A program made the translations under genes and the position numbers. Shown piece after piece: positions 37,130 through 46,693 of a DNA stretch of 64,000 nucleotides. The stretch is from positions 62,001 to 126,000 of the forward strand of contig JBGAGE010000013.1 of the NCBI GenBank assembly GCA_044226865.1, in the 5' to 3' direction. The stretch's first letter is position 1; every line of letters starts with the position of its first letter. The notes below the pieces were generated by a model. That model saw only the letters and a list, made by a program, of their open reading frames with translations. It ran no database searches and was not told the DNA's origin. The DNA is from TMP-86 sp044226865. GTDB lineage: Bacteria > Pseudomonadota > Gammaproteobacteria > Steroidobacterales > Steroidobacteraceae.

Positions 37130-38128
37130 ATGGGGTTCTTTGCCGAATTCGCGGCGTGGCTCAATGCCTTGCTCGCCGATTACATCGGCACCACCACCCA
37201 GGAGCTCGCGAGGATTCTGGAGCCCACGATGGTCACCCTCGCCGCCCTGTACGTGATGGTGTGGGGCGTTGCGCACCTCGCCGGGCAAATCAAGGAGCCG
37301 ATGCTGGAGGGGTTCAAGCGCCTGGCGATTTTGGTGTTGATCCTGGGGGTGGGCCTGAATCTCTGGCTCTACCACGACGTGCTGGTGAATATCTTCTTTG
37401 ACGGGCCCGGCGATCTGGCCGCCGCGGTCCTGGGTGCTCCCGATTTCGTTGGGACCATGGATCAGATCTTGGCGCGTGGGGATGCGGTGGGCTCGGCGCT
37501 GCTGGCTAAGGCTGGGGTGCTGAACGGCAACTTTTCGTTCTACCTGGCGGCAGGCGCCGTGTACCTGATGGTGGGGATAACGGCCGTCTACACCATGTTC
37601 CTGCTGACGCTGTCGCGCATTGCGCTCTCGGTCCTGTTGGCGCTCGGGCCCCTGATTATCCCGTTGGGGCTGTTTGGGACCACGCGCCGGTTCGTGGAAG
37701 CCTGGCTTGCCCAGCTTGCCAACTACGCCTTCGTCGCCATTCTCGCGGCCCTCGTCGCCGCGTTGATGCTGATCTTGATCGACCGATCTGCCGAGCAGGC
37801 GCAAAGCGCGGGGGGTGGCATCCAGATCGCCCATGCGCTGCGGGTGTGCCTGGCCGCCGGGTTCACGTTCTTGATCATGCGCCAGGTGCTGCCCATGGCG
37901 GCCGCGCTTGCGAGTGGCATCGCAATCTCGAGCTTTGGCCTGGTGAGCAATTCGGTGGCGTGGGCGCGTCGACGCAGCTTGTCCGCGGCGGGGCAGTTCT
38001 TGCGCGGCGCGACCCTGGACCGGGAGACCACCCGCTGGGACCCGATCTCGCGAAAGGCGGGCTATGCCTTGTCTTCAACGGTGCGCTCGGGACTTCGCAA
38101 TGTTCGTCGTAACTCGATTCAACGGTAA
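37130..38128 (+). CDS. virB6: VirB6/TrbL-like polytopic membrane protein
   Basis: A 332-residue inner-membrane protein with about six hydrophobic helices, including AGAVYLMVGITAVYTMFLLT-like and LAQLANYAFVAILAALVAAL segments, and the conserved LLALGPLIIPLGLF stretch of TrbL/VirB6. It begins directly after the virB5 stop. The C-terminal tail is basic and cytoplasmic. VirB6 forms part of the DNA passage. Confidence 0.9.
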   Translation: MGFFAEFAAWLNALLADYIGTTTQELARILEPTMVTLAALYVMVWGVAHLAGQIKEPMLEGFKRLAILVLILGVGLNLWLYHDVLVNIFFDGPGDLAAAVLGAPDFVGTMDQILARGDAVGSALLAKAGVLNGNFSFYLAAGAVYLMVGITAVYTMFLLTLSRIALSVLLALGPLIIPLGLFGTTRRFVEAWLAQLANYAFVAILAALVAALMLILIDRSAEQAQSAGGGIQIAHALRVCLAAGFTFLIMRQVLPMAAALASGIAISSFGLVSNSVAWARRRSLSAAGQFLRGATLDRETTRWDPISRKAGYALSSTVRSGLRNVRRNSIQR

Positions 38129-38137
38129 GGAGGGACC

Positions 38138-38320
38138 ATGGTGAAAGCAATTGTGATGGGGATCGTGGTGTTGATGGCGGGGTGTGCGCACCGGCCGGCG
38201 CCGGATTGCGAGGCGCACTTGGTGCCCATCCAGGTGCCCGCACTTCCGGCCGTAGAACCGGTGGCAGAACCGCCGATCGAGCCGATGCCGGTGCCGACGG
38301 TTCCGGAGCCGCATCTGTGA
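38138..38320 (+). CDS. virB7: VirB7-like small lipoprotein
   Basis: A 60-residue protein with a lipobox (VLMAGC) at residues 11-16, followed by a proline-rich mature part (ALPAVEPVAEPPIEPMPVP). Position between virB6 and virB8, size and lipidation fit VirB7, which stabilises VirB9 in the outer-membrane core. Overlap with virB8 is 4 bp. Confidence 0.78.
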   Translation: MVKAIVMGIVVLMAGCAHRPAPDCEAHLVPIQVPALPAVEPVAEPPIEPMPVPTVPEPHL

Positions 38321-39024
38321 AGGACGCGGCGGTCAGTGCGTATTTTGAGGAAAGCCGTTCCTGGGATGCGGACCGCGCGGCCCAGGCCGCCCGCCGTGCG
38401 CGGTTCGCCTCTTGGGTGGCTGCGGCGGGCTGGACCTGCGCGCTGGGCGCCTGCGCGGCGCTCGCCCTGGCGATGCCATTCAAGACCGTCCAGCCGTATG
38501 TGATCCGCGTGGATAACAGCTCCGGGGTGGTGGATGTGGTGCCGGCGTATGAGGGGCATGCGGAGCTGGGCGAGACTGTCGCGCGGTTCTTGCTGACGCA
38601 TTACGTGACCTTGTGCGAGGGGTTCAACTACGCCACCGCCGAGCGCGACTACGCCGAGTGCGGGGCTTACCACAGCGTGCGGCGCAATCAGGAGTGGTAC
38701 CAGCTGTGGAACCCGGTCAATCCGTCCTCGCCCCTGAATCTCTACAAGGATGGCTCGAGCGTGCGCGTGCAGGTCACGGCGGTGAGCTTCTTTCGCAAAG
38801 CCTCGGGACTCAATGACCTGGCCCAGGTGCGGTATCTGAAGGCCAAGCGGCTTCCGGGGTCGACGGAAGTCATCAGTCATTGGATCGCCACCATCGAGTA
38901 CGGCTATGCGAACCCCTCGCACGATGCCGCGCAACGCCAGTTCAACCCGCTCGGGTTTCGGGTGCTGGATTTTAGAACGGAAAGCGAAGTGGCGCCGCCG
39001 GCGCCCAAGGGAGGTGAATCGTGA
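38317..39024 (+). CDS. virB8: VirB8-like core assembly protein
   Basis: A bitopic inner-membrane protein of 235 residues. GTG 38317 overlaps the lipoprotein stop. One membrane helix (GWTCALGACAALALAMPF, about 25-48) precedes the periplasmic NTF2-like domain, with YVIRVDNSSG, VARFLLTHYVTLCEGFNY and SHWIATIEYGY segments typical of VirB8. It links VirB9/VirB10 to the inner-membrane complex. Confidence 0.92.
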   Translation: MKDAAVSAYFEESRSWDADRAAQAARRARFASWVAAAGWTCALGACAALALAMPFKTVQPYVIRVDNSSGVVDVVPAYEGHAELGETVARFLLTHYVTLCEGFNYATAERDYAECGAYHSVRRNQEWYQLWNPVNPSSPLNLYKDGSSVRVQVTAVSFFRKASGLNDLAQVRYLKAKRLPGSTEVISHWIATIEYGYANPSHDAAQRQFNPLGFRVLDFRTESEVAPPAPKGGES

Positions 39025-39782
39025 AAGGACTCTGGATTGGATTGTTGGTGTTGGCCAGCACGATGGGTTTGGCTCAGGTGCCCTCGGAGTCACGGGTGCG
39101 CAATCTGCTCTACGTTCCTGATCAGGTGATCCGGGTGCGAGGCTGGGTGGGCTACCACGTGGATCTGACCTTCGAGGAAGGGGAGAGCTTCGTCACCCTG
39201 GGAGGCGGGGACCTGGAAGCTTTGACGGTAGGATCGTATGCCAATCATCTGGTGCTCAAGCCCAAGGCCTCCTCGCTGCGGACTAACCTCACTGTGTTCA
39301 CCAATCGACGCACGTATTTGTTGGATTACGCGGTTTCGCCCCGTACACCGGATCCCCTCACGGATGATCTGGTGTTTGCGATTCATCTGCTCTATCCGGT
39401 GACCAATACGGTGCCGGTGGTCAAGACGTTGGCCGCGGCACCCGAGGAGCGTGCCCGGCAGGAGAACTATTGGTACTGCGGGGCCGCGGACTTGCGCCCC
39501 ATCGAGGCCTTCGATGATGGCGCGCATACCTACCTGCGCTTTGCGCCCGCAGCGGAAATGCCGGCGATCTTCGTGCGCGGGGAGGATGGCAAGGAGTCGC
39601 TTCTCAACTTCAGCGTCAAGGAGGGCCAGGTCCAGATCCATCGGCTGGCGCGGCGGTTCATCCTGCGCCGCGGGCGGCTCACGGGGTGCGTGGTGAACAA
39701 GGGCTACATCGGCAGCGGCGAGCGACTGGAGTCGGGGACCGTCTCTCCGCAGGTCAAGCGCGAGCGCAAGGAGATGCCATGA
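39021..39782 (+). CDS. virB9: VirB9-like outer-membrane core protein
   Basis: A 253-residue protein: signal peptide ending MGLAQ, an N-terminal beta domain with VLKPKASSLRTNLTVFTNRR, and the C-terminal domain with NYWYCGAADLRPIEAFDDG and HTYLRFAPAAEMPAIF, both VirB9/CagX hallmarks. The GTG start overlaps virB8. With VirB7 and VirB10 it builds the outer-membrane ring. Confidence 0.93.
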   Translation: MKGLWIGLLVLASTMGLAQVPSESRVRNLLYVPDQVIRVRGWVGYHVDLTFEEGESFVTLGGGDLEALTVGSYANHLVLKPKASSLRTNLTVFTNRRTYLLDYAVSPRTPDPLTDDLVFAIHLLYPVTNTVPVVKTLAAAPEERARQENYWYCGAADLRPIEAFDDGAHTYLRFAPAAEMPAIFVRGEDGKESLLNFSVKEGQVQIHRLARRFILRRGRLTGCVVNKGYIGSGERLESGTVSPQVKRERKEMP

Positions 39783-41002
39783 GCGAGTCACCTCAACAAC
39801 CTTCTGAAGGGTCATCGGATGCGGCGCCGCTGGAGGCGGACGGTGTGGCCGGCGAGCGCGGCATCCCGCAACTGCAGCGTATCGTTTCCGTGCAATCGCG
39901 AGTCTCCTCGTTCTTGACCGTCGGGTTGACCTCCGCTCTCGCCGCGGGACTCTTGCTGTGGTACTACCACGGTGCGCTGCAGCGGCCGGAGCGTGTAAGG
40001 GAGCAGGCGCTCGCAGCACAAAAGCGCCGGGCGCAGGGCGAGGCATCGCTGCCGCCGTTGGGGCCGTTGCCACCGCGGGAGACCAAGGCCGATGACTCGC
40101 TGGTGGCCGGCATCATGGGCGATCCCCCGCCGATCAATGCGCCGGAAATCCCGCTCGCTCATCCCACGAATGCTGCTTACGCCAATCCGACGGCCAAGAC
40201 ACCGGCCGAACTGGCCTGGGAACGCAAACTTGCCGGCCCCGTGTTGATGCCGATGAGCGGGGCGCGATCGGGGGCGGAATCGGGGCGATACTCGGCGAGC
40301 CTGGCAGCGCCGGTACCCGCGACCCCACCGGGCGCGACGACGGAGATGCCAGCTTCTGGCGGCGGCGGCAACGGACCCGAACTGGGCGAGATGTTGCGTC
40401 CGACCCCGACACCCGCGGTCAGGGCGCAGGTGCTGCCCACCCAGGCCTTATTGTTGGCCAAGGGGGCGTTCATCGACTGCACCTTGGAGACCGCCATTAG
40501 CTCCTCGCTCCCCGGGATGACGACCTGCATCACCGCGACGGATACGTTCTCGGCAGATGGGGCGGTGGTGCTGCTTGAGCGCGGCACCAAGCTCGTCGGG
40601 GAGACCCGCGGTCAGGTCCAGCAGGGTTCGCCACGATTGTTCGTTCTGTGGACCGAGGCGCGTTCGCCCACGGGCGTGGTCGTGCCGCTGGCATCGCCTG
40701 GAACCGATGAATTGGGGCGATCGGGGTTGTCGGGTCACATCGAGCGGCATTGGTGGACACGTTTTGGCTCGGCGATCTTGGTGAGCATCATCAATGGCGC
40801 GGTCCAGGCAGCGTCGCAACAAGGGCGTGATGGCGGTGTCGTCGTGAATCCCACCACCGGCGCGGATGTCATGACCGAGGTGCTCAAGGACACGATCCAT
40901 ATCCCGCCGACCATCGAGAAGCCCTCGGGCGACAAGATCCAGGTGCTGGTGGCGCGCGATGTGGATTTTCGTAGCGTGTATCAGTTGAAGGCCTCGCCAT
41001 GA
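39779..41002 (+). CDS. virB10: VirB10-like scaffold protein
   Basis: A 407-residue protein spanning the envelope. A short cytoplasmic N terminus is followed by one helix (VGLTSALAAGLLLWYYHG near 60), a proline/glycine-rich periplasmic stretch, and the C-terminal TrbI/VirB10 barrel (GAFIDCTLETAISSSLPGMT and GTKLVGETRGQVQQGSPRLF, WVRTPTGV-like segment). ATG 39779 overlaps virB9; it overlaps virB11 by 4 bp. Confidence 0.93.
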   Translation: MSESPQQPSEGSSDAAPLEADGVAGERGIPQLQRIVSVQSRVSSFLTVGLTSALAAGLLLWYYHGALQRPERVREQALAAQKRRAQGEASLPPLGPLPPRETKADDSLVAGIMGDPPPINAPEIPLAHPTNAAYANPTAKTPAELAWERKLAGPVLMPMSGARSGAESGRYSASLAAPVPATPPGATTEMPASGGGGNGPELGEMLRPTPTPAVRAQVLPTQALLLAKGAFIDCTLETAISSSLPGMTTCITATDTFSADGAVVLLERGTKLVGETRGQVQQGSPRLFVLWTEARSPTGVVVPLASPGTDELGRSGLSGHIERHWWTRFGSAILVSIINGAVQAASQQGRDGGVVVNPTTGADVMTEVLKDTIHIPPTIEKPSGDKIQVLVARDVDFRSVYQLKASP

Positions 41003-42054
41003 ATGCCGAGTCGATGCGCGAGGCGGGGGACGTTGAGCGAGGCACGCCGATCACTTCTTTGGGATTGACGCTTCGGGCTCTTAGACCACTTCTGGCGCGG
41101 GAGGATGTAACGGAAATCTGCATCAATCGCCCGCACGAGGCGTTCCTCGAAACCCGGCAAGGGTGGGAGCGGCAGGTTCTGCCGTTCGCAGACTTCAACT
41201 GGTGCTATCGGCTGGCAAAGCTCATCGCCCATGCCGCGCGCCAGCGGGTGACCGAGGAATCCCCGTTGCTGTCCGCGGCGCTGCCAACGGGTGAACGGGT
41301 CCAACTCGTGTTGCCACCGGCGACGAGCCCTGGGTGCGTGGCCATCAGCATCCGCCGGCCCTCAGCCGTGGTCTGGAGCATCCAACAGCTGACCCAATCG
41401 GGGGTCTTTGCGCGTACCCGGCGGGCGAGCCGGGATCTGGATGACATCGAAGTGGAGTTGCTTCGCCTGCTCTCGGTCCACGAGTACGAGTCGTTCATGC
41501 GTCTGGCGGTGCGGGCGAAGAAGAACATCGTGGTGTCTGGGCCCACCGGATCGGGCAAGACCACCTATACCAAGGCGTTGATCCGGGAGATACCGCCGCA
41601 GGAGCGCTTGATCACAATCGAAGATGCGCCTGAGCTGATCCTCGCCGACCATCCTAACCATGTACGGCTGTTCTACTCTAAAGGCGGGCAGGGGCAGGCC
41701 AAGGTCACCCCGCGGCAGCTGTTGGAGAGCTGCCTGCGGTTGCGCCCCGATCGAATCCTTTTGGCCGAGCTGCGCTCGGATGAGGCGTTCGACTATCTGC
41801 GCAATGCCAACTCAGGGCACCCAGGCTCCATCACCAGCGTTCATGCCTCCAGCTGTGAGCTGGCGTTCGAGCAGCTGACGTTGTTGGTCAAGCAGAGCCA
41901 GGGGGGATCGGATCTGCCGCGGGGTGAGATCAAGAACCTGTTGTATCTGCTGGTGGATATCGTCGTACAGTTTGGGATTAACGGCACTCAGAGATGTATT
42001 CAGGAGATTTGGTACGACCCGGCACGCAAGCGGGAAGCCGGCAACCATCGTTGA
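40999..42054 (+). CDS. virB11: VirB11 secretion ATPase
   Basis: A 351-residue hexameric ATPase. It has an N-terminal domain with EDVTEICINRPHEAFLE, Walker A GPTGSGKTTYTKAL, an Asp box (ITIEDAPELIL), Walker B RILLAELRSDEAF, and the His box SGHPGSITSVHA. It is the last gene of the virB operon. The next gene is on the opposite strand, so transcription of virD4 needs its own promoter. Confidence 0.95.
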   Translation: MNAESMREAGDVERGTPITSLGLTLRALRPLLAREDVTEICINRPHEAFLETRQGWERQVLPFADFNWCYRLAKLIAHAARQRVTEESPLLSAALPTGERVQLVLPPATSPGCVAISIRRPSAVVWSIQQLTQSGVFARTRRASRDLDDIEVELLRLLSVHEYESFMRLAVRAKKNIVVSGPTGSGKTTYTKALIREIPPQERLITIEDAPELILADHPNHVRLFYSKGGQGQAKVTPRQLLESCLRLRPDRILLAELRSDEAFDYLRNANSGHPGSITSVHASSCELAFEQLTLLVKQSQGGSDLPRGEIKNLLYLLVDIVVQFGINGTQRCIQEIWYDPARKREAGNHR

Positions 42055-42080
42055 AATGAAATAGCCAGGCGGATGTCCTC

Positions 42081-43283
42081 TTAAATTTCTACAGGGAAAC
42101 GTGGGCTATAGGGGTGACTTGTCTCAGTAACAGACTGAATCTTGTCGCAGGAGAACATCTTAATACCTTGACTTCGACTCTTCCCGCCGCTTGTGTCCCA
42201 GCCCCAAAAGTATTCACCTCTGTGGTTGTCGCTTTTGCGAATGTAGTACTCAAGCCTGTACGGTTCTATCAATCGTCGAAAGCCATCGTATACCAATTCG
42301 ACCATATGCCGGTTTCTGGCTGCACTTACAATTGTGCTACGTGTGCTCGACGAGAAATGACTGAAACCCCTGCCGCCTGGTCTTACGACGCCCGTGCCCC
42401 TCAATGCCGCCGGAGCGAGTTTGATGTTACCGTCAGCGAACACGGGGGCAAGTGTCGCAAATAGAGTCTCGATGAGGCCATGAAAATTCTGTGCTGCAAA
42501 CGTGAATGCAAACAACGCGACGGACGGCACGATGAGGGTCGACCATTGATCCTCGAATGCTTCAATGGATACTCCGAGCAGTTGCTTCTTCCCTTCATCC
42601 GGACCGGCCTCAAAGATCGACTTCCGAAGAAAAGTGGAGATGACCTCACGGCGCGAGACTTCGTATTCCTTGCTTATCAGAATTGAGTACAAGAGATCAA
42701 ATAGATCCCCGCAACGCCTGCGGTGCAAGATGGCAGTTAGTTTTGATGCAAGTATCTCTTCAAGTTTTTGGCATGGAATCGTCGCCGTGCATTCAGCTGA
42801 ATCTGGATACGGATGAATGAGTGGGCGCGACTGCACCGGCAACAGGATGCGATCAAATTGCGTGACATCCAATTGGGCGCGAAGCGTCAAATTTGATTCC
42901 TGATAAAAGCCCTTGAAGTACAGACGAGCCTCGAAGGCGTCTACGCCTGGAATTCGGAGGTTTTTGTCCTTGGTTAAGACCTTCTCGAAAAATTGGATTC
43001 CCGTCAGATCCGTCACTCTCTTGCAGACCTCCCGAAGTTCTATCTCCAAGAGCCCTTTGTCCAATTCGTCGGCGACAGAAAAATCTAAATCCTTTGAGAA
43101 ACGAGTGCTTGGGAGATATGCCTTTCGAATCGCTTGCCCTCCCTTAAGTACGAGGCGATTAGCGATCGCGGGCCGCTCGTAGATGGCCTTAAGTAGCCAA
43201 CTGTAGACATAGTCCTTTTCAACCTCTATTGGAGAGATCAAAAATTCGGCTGCCTTTTGTTTAATGTCAGCGGCGTTGATCAT
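42081..43283 (-). CDS. AbiEii-type nucleotidyltransferase fused to a WYL-like domain
   Basis: A 400-residue protein. The N-terminal part (about 35-250) is an AbiEii/AbiGii-type nucleotidyltransferase with LVLKGGQAIRKAYLPSTRFS and KDLDFSV, the metal-binding pattern of these toxins, and a LEEILASKLTAILHRRRCGD segment. The last 80 residues (NRHMVELVYDGFRRLIEPYR to TSHPYSPRFPVEI) look like a WYL domain, a ligand-sensing module common in defence regulators. No AbiEi antitoxin gene is next to it. Codon composition is visibly AT-richer than the vir genes, suggesting separate acquisition. Likely abortive-infection or element-stability cargo. Confidence 0.75.
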   Translation of the reverse strand: MINAADIKQKAAEFLISPIEVEKDYVYSWLLKAIYERPAIANRLVLKGGQAIRKAYLPSTRFSKDLDFSVADELDKGLLEIELREVCKRVTDLTGIQFFEKVLTKDKNLRIPGVDAFEARLYFKGFYQESNLTLRAQLDVTQFDRILLPVQSRPLIHPYPDSAECTATIPCQKLEEILASKLTAILHRRRCGDLFDLLYSILISKEYEVSRREVISTFLRKSIFEAGPDEGKKQLLGVSIEAFEDQWSTLIVPSVALFAFTFAAQNFHGLIETLFATLAPVFADGNIKLAPAALRGTGVVRPGGRGFSHFSSSTRSTIVSAARNRHMVELVYDGFRRLIEPYRLEYYIRKSDNHRGEYFWGWDTSGGKSRSQGIKMFSCDKIQSVTETSHPYSPRFPVEI

Positions 43284-43370
43284 CGTACTAGCCTTCGTGA
43301 TGTTCGGTTTATTGCGGCTTGCCAGTTTGCATGGTGACCGTCAATAACGGTAACAGGTCCTCAGCATATG

Positions 43371-43399
43371 AGTTTGGCCGCAAACGCAGTTCAAACTCT
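43371..43399 (+). promoter_or_regulatory. Transfer box c upstream of virD4
   Basis: AGTTTGGCCGCAAACGCAGT continued by TCAAACTCT, about 39 bp before virD4 and on the far side of the AbiEii-type gene. It would let virD4 be switched on with the virB genes despite the inserted reverse-strand gene. Confidence 0.65.
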
Positions 43400-43437
43400 G
43401 GGTTCTCGGTGGGTGTGGCGGTTGCCACGCTGGCGCC

Positions 43438-45399
43438 ATGGTCAATTTTGCCGCGAAACACCGATCACGCCTGCAGGTCGCTCCCGTGTTTGCTGCCTCC
43501 TTGCAAGGCCGGAACTTGGCATCCTGGACCAAGATATTGGTCGTTGGGGCGGGCGCGCTGTTTGTTTCCCAATACCTGGCGGGTTACGGGATGCTGGTGT
43601 GGTTGCACCTCGACCCAGAAGCGGTCACACCGCTCACAATTTGGCGTTACGTGTATCACTACGCCGATGTGCCGCCGATCCGGCAACGTTTCTTCTGGTG
43701 CCAAACGGTGGCGATAGTTTTGGTGCTGGCGATGGTCAGCATCCCCTGGTGGCCGCGGCGACGCGCGTTGCATGGCGAGGCGCGCTTTGCACGACGGCAC
43801 GAGATCTACAAGGCGGGACTGTTTTCCGACCAGGGCGTGATCTTGGGGGCCGTGCGCCGCCGGCTTCTGATGCTGCCCGGCCAGCAGAGCATCATCCTGG
43901 CAGCGCCCCCGCGGAGTGGCAAAGGCGTCGGGGTCGTCGTTCCCAATGCCTTGAATTGGTCGGGGTCACTGGTCGCGATCGACATCAAGCGCGAGAACTG
44001 GACGATCACGGCGGGATTTCGGGCAGCGGCCGGACAGCGGTGCTTCTTGTTTGAACCCCTGGCCGAGGATGGACGTACGGCGCGTTGGAATTGCCTCTCC
44101 TATGTCGCGACGCAGCCCGATCAGCGCATCAATGATCTGCAGCGCATTGCCGACATCATCTATCTCGAGAGTCCCGGTGCCGATCCCTTCTGGGTGGCCA
44201 GCGCACGGAGTTTGTTTCTAGGTATCGCGCTATATCTATTCGAGACCCCGTCCCTGCCTGCCACGATGGGGGAGATTCGCCGACAAGGCATGGCCACCGA
44301 TGATGAGGGGTTCGGGGCACATTGGAAGCGCATCGTGGAGGGTCGACGCGACGGCGCCAAGCCGCTATCCGAGGAATGCGTCCGCGCGCTGTATGACGTA
44401 ATTGATCTGGCGCCGGTAACTGCATCCTCCGTGCGCAAGACGTTCACCTCACGCCTGGATCTGTGGGCGAACCCTCTGCTCGATCGCGCAACCTCGGCCG
44501 ATGACTTTGATCTGCGGGATTTGCGCAAAGTCCCCATGTCCATCTATGTGGCGGTGAATCCTGATGACCTGCATCGGCTGCGACCCGTGTTGTCGTTGTT
44601 CTTCCAGCAATGCCTGGGTCTGCAGACTCGCGAGCTTCCCGAACACAACCCGGCCCTGAAGTATCAGCTGCTGATGCTCCTGGATGAGTTCACGGCGCTC
44701 GGGCGGATTCCGATCATCAGCGAGTCGATCGCGTTCTTGCCGGGGTTCAACGTGCGGGTGGTGCTGGTCATCCAGGCCGCCTCCCAATTGCGAGAAGTGT
44801 ACGGACCGCATGCGGCCGAAACGATGTTGAAGAGTGTCGCGGCTCGCATCGTCTTCGCGCCGAAGGACTTTGCGGATGCCAAGGAGATCTCCAACGACCT
44901 GGGCTTCACCACGGTCAAGGTGCACTCGCAGTCGTTGCCGCGATTTTCGTTGTTCAAGCGTGACCGGGGAGGTTCGGTATCGATCGCCGAGCAGGCCCGG
45001 GCGTTGATGCTGCCGCAGGAGGTGAAGGAAATGGGATCCGAGGTCTGTTTGGTGTTCTTGGAAGGGGTGCGGCCGATCAGGGCGCAAAAGATCCGCTATT
45101 TCAAGGATCGGCGCTTTGCGAGCCGGGTTTTACCGCCACCGGTGCGACCGGCGCCGGCGGGCAAGCGGAAGCCTCCGGCGCGCGCCGCGGAAGTTCTGGT
45201 GATGCCGAAGCGCCCGCGATCGCTGACGAGTTTATCCGCCCAGGAACTCATGGAGATCTTGGATGAGATCACGATCAAGGATCTGCCCAAGGATTTGCAG
45301 GAGTTGGCGACGCCGCGCGAGCGCGCTCCGACGGAGGAGGAGATGACCGAGGACCTGAACCGCTTTGGTGGCGCCCTATGGGGAGACTCTCATGGCTAA
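43438..45399 (+). CDS. virD4: VirD4/TraG coupling protein
   Basis: A 653-residue coupling ATPase that brings the relaxase-DNA complex to the channel. N-terminal membrane helices (KILVVGAGALFVSQYLAG; TVAIVLVLAMVSIPWW) are followed by Walker A APPRSGKGVG and VVVPNALNWSGSLVAIDIK, then Walker B LLMLLDEFTALGRI. A Pro/Arg-rich C-terminal tail follows. The next gene overlaps its end. Confidence 0.94.
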   Translation: MVNFAAKHRSRLQVAPVFAASLQGRNLASWTKILVVGAGALFVSQYLAGYGMLVWLHLDPEAVTPLTIWRYVYHYADVPPIRQRFFWCQTVAIVLVLAMVSIPWWPRRRALHGEARFARRHEIYKAGLFSDQGVILGAVRRRLLMLPGQQSIILAAPPRSGKGVGVVVPNALNWSGSLVAIDIKRENWTITAGFRAAAGQRCFLFEPLAEDGRTARWNCLSYVATQPDQRINDLQRIADIIYLESPGADPFWVASARSLFLGIALYLFETPSLPATMGEIRRQGMATDDEGFGAHWKRIVEGRRDGAKPLSEECVRALYDVIDLAPVTASSVRKTFTSRLDLWANPLLDRATSADDFDLRDLRKVPMSIYVAVNPDDLHRLRPVLSLFFQQCLGLQTRELPEHNPALKYQLLMLLDEFTALGRIPIISESIAFLPGFNVRVVLVIQAASQLREVYGPHAAETMLKSVAARIVFAPKDFADAKEISNDLGFTTVKVHSQSLPRFSLFKRDRGGSVSIAEQARALMLPQEVKEMGSEVCLVFLEGVRPIRAQKIRYFKDRRFASRVLPPPVRPAPAGKRKPPARAAEVLVMPKRPRSLTSLSAQELMEILDEITIKDLPKDLQELATPRERAPTEEEMTEDLNRFGGALWGDSHG

Positions 45400-46693
45400 T
45401 GCAGATGCCCGATCCCGTAGTCGCCGCCGCGCTCGAGTCGAGGCGCCTGACAACACGGTCAAGGCTGCGCGCGCAACGCGACGCGTTAGGCCGGCCGTGG
45501 CCGCACGCCCGGAACCAACGCGGCGCGACGCGCCTGAGGCGCCGACCCTCAATACCATCCGCCCGGGGCGACGGGTACAGCGCGTGCCGGAGCCGCCGCG
45601 TATTCGTGAGCCATCGACTCCCGGGCCGCGCCCGGCCCCGGAATCAGAACGCTCGGAAGCCGGTCCACGGGAGTCCGCGATCCCGGAGCAGGTGGCGGAA
45701 CGGTTCATCCGGGTGGGCAACCGGTTCTACTTCCCGAATGGAGAGCAGGCCTTCAAGGATCGGGGTGCTCGGCTGACCACCCCGTCCGAGAACACCGAAG
45801 TCATTCGCAGCATGCTCGAGATAGCCCAGGCGCGGGGCTGGCAGAAGATCACGGTAAGTGGGACGGAGCGGTTTCGGCGGGAAGCCTGGATGCAGGGCCG
45901 GATGGCCGGATTGGCAGTGCGGGGCTATCGGGCGACGGAAATCGAACAGGCGCAGCTGGTGCGCCAGATCGACCGCCAGCGATCCAGGGCTGCCGGCGGT
46001 CCCGAGGCGCCGGAGCGAGAGCCCGCCGGGGAGCGCGAACCGGAATCCCCGAAACCGCCGGTTCCACAAGAGCGGTTGTACCAGGGTCGTCTGAAGGACT
46101 TCGGCGCGGCGCCGTACCAGTTCGATCGGCACGAGCCCATGTCTTACTACGTGAAGATCGAGACGCCGGACGGGGAGAAGGTGTTGTGGGGCCGGGATCT
46201 GGAGCGGGCGGTGGGTTCCTCGCTCTCGCAGGTGAAGGTGGGGGACGAGGTGGCGGTGCGCCAGGTCGGGGAGCGCCCGGTCACGATTCAACGGCCCAAG
46301 CGCGATGAGCAGGGCCGGGTGACGGGACAGGAATCCGTCGCGGCGTATCGCAACCGGTGGCTGGTGGAAAAACAGGACTTCTTGTCCGCCCGTGCGGGCT
46401 TGGCCCGGATCGTGCGCGATCCGTCGGCGGACCCCAAGGCCTTGGCGAAGGATCGCCCGGAGCTTGCCGGGACGTTCCTTGAATTGAAAGCCGCCGAGCT
46501 CGTCGCCAAGGAAGCCTACGCCGACCGGCGTGATCAATTGCGTTTCGTGGCGCGCGTCCGGGAAGCCCTGGCCGCGGAGATTGAACGCGGCGAAGCCCTG
46601 TCGGCCGTTCGTCTGCGAGAGCCGGAACGCCAGATCGATCGGGGGTCGCGCCTGCGCACGCCGGAGCGGGCCGCCGTGCGGGTGATGAGCTGA
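45392..46693 (+). CDS. LPD7/KfrB-domain protein
   Basis: A 433-residue protein. A long basic, proline-rich, disordered N terminus leads to an LPD7-like domain (FPNGEQAFKDRGARLTTPSE, then ARGWQKITVSGTERFRREAW), then a KfrB-like domain (YQGRLKDFGAAPYQF, SYYVKIETPDGEKVLWGRDL) and a helical tail. These modules usually form the C terminus of large relaxases or plasmid proteins; here they stand apart from the relaxase at 53.6 kb. ATG 45392 overlaps virD4 by 8 bp and follows a GGGGAG. A role in DNA processing or element maintenance is likely. Confidence 0.75.
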   Translation: MANADARSRSRRRARVEAPDNTVKAARATRRVRPAVAARPEPTRRDAPEAPTLNTIRPGRRVQRVPEPPRIREPSTPGPRPAPESERSEAGPRESAIPEQVAERFIRVGNRFYFPNGEQAFKDRGARLTTPSENTEVIRSMLEIAQARGWQKITVSGTERFRREAWMQGRMAGLAVRGYRATEIEQAQLVRQIDRQRSRAAGGPEAPEREPAGEREPESPKPPVPQERLYQGRLKDFGAAPYQFDRHEPMSYYVKIETPDGEKVLWGRDLERAVGSSLSQVKVGDEVAVRQVGERPVTIQRPKRDEQGRVTGQESVAAYRNRWLVEKQDFLSARAGLARIVRDPSADPKALAKDRPELAGTFLELKAAELVAKEAYADRRDQLRFVARVREALAAEIERGEALSAVRLREPERQIDRGSRLRTPERAAVRVMS

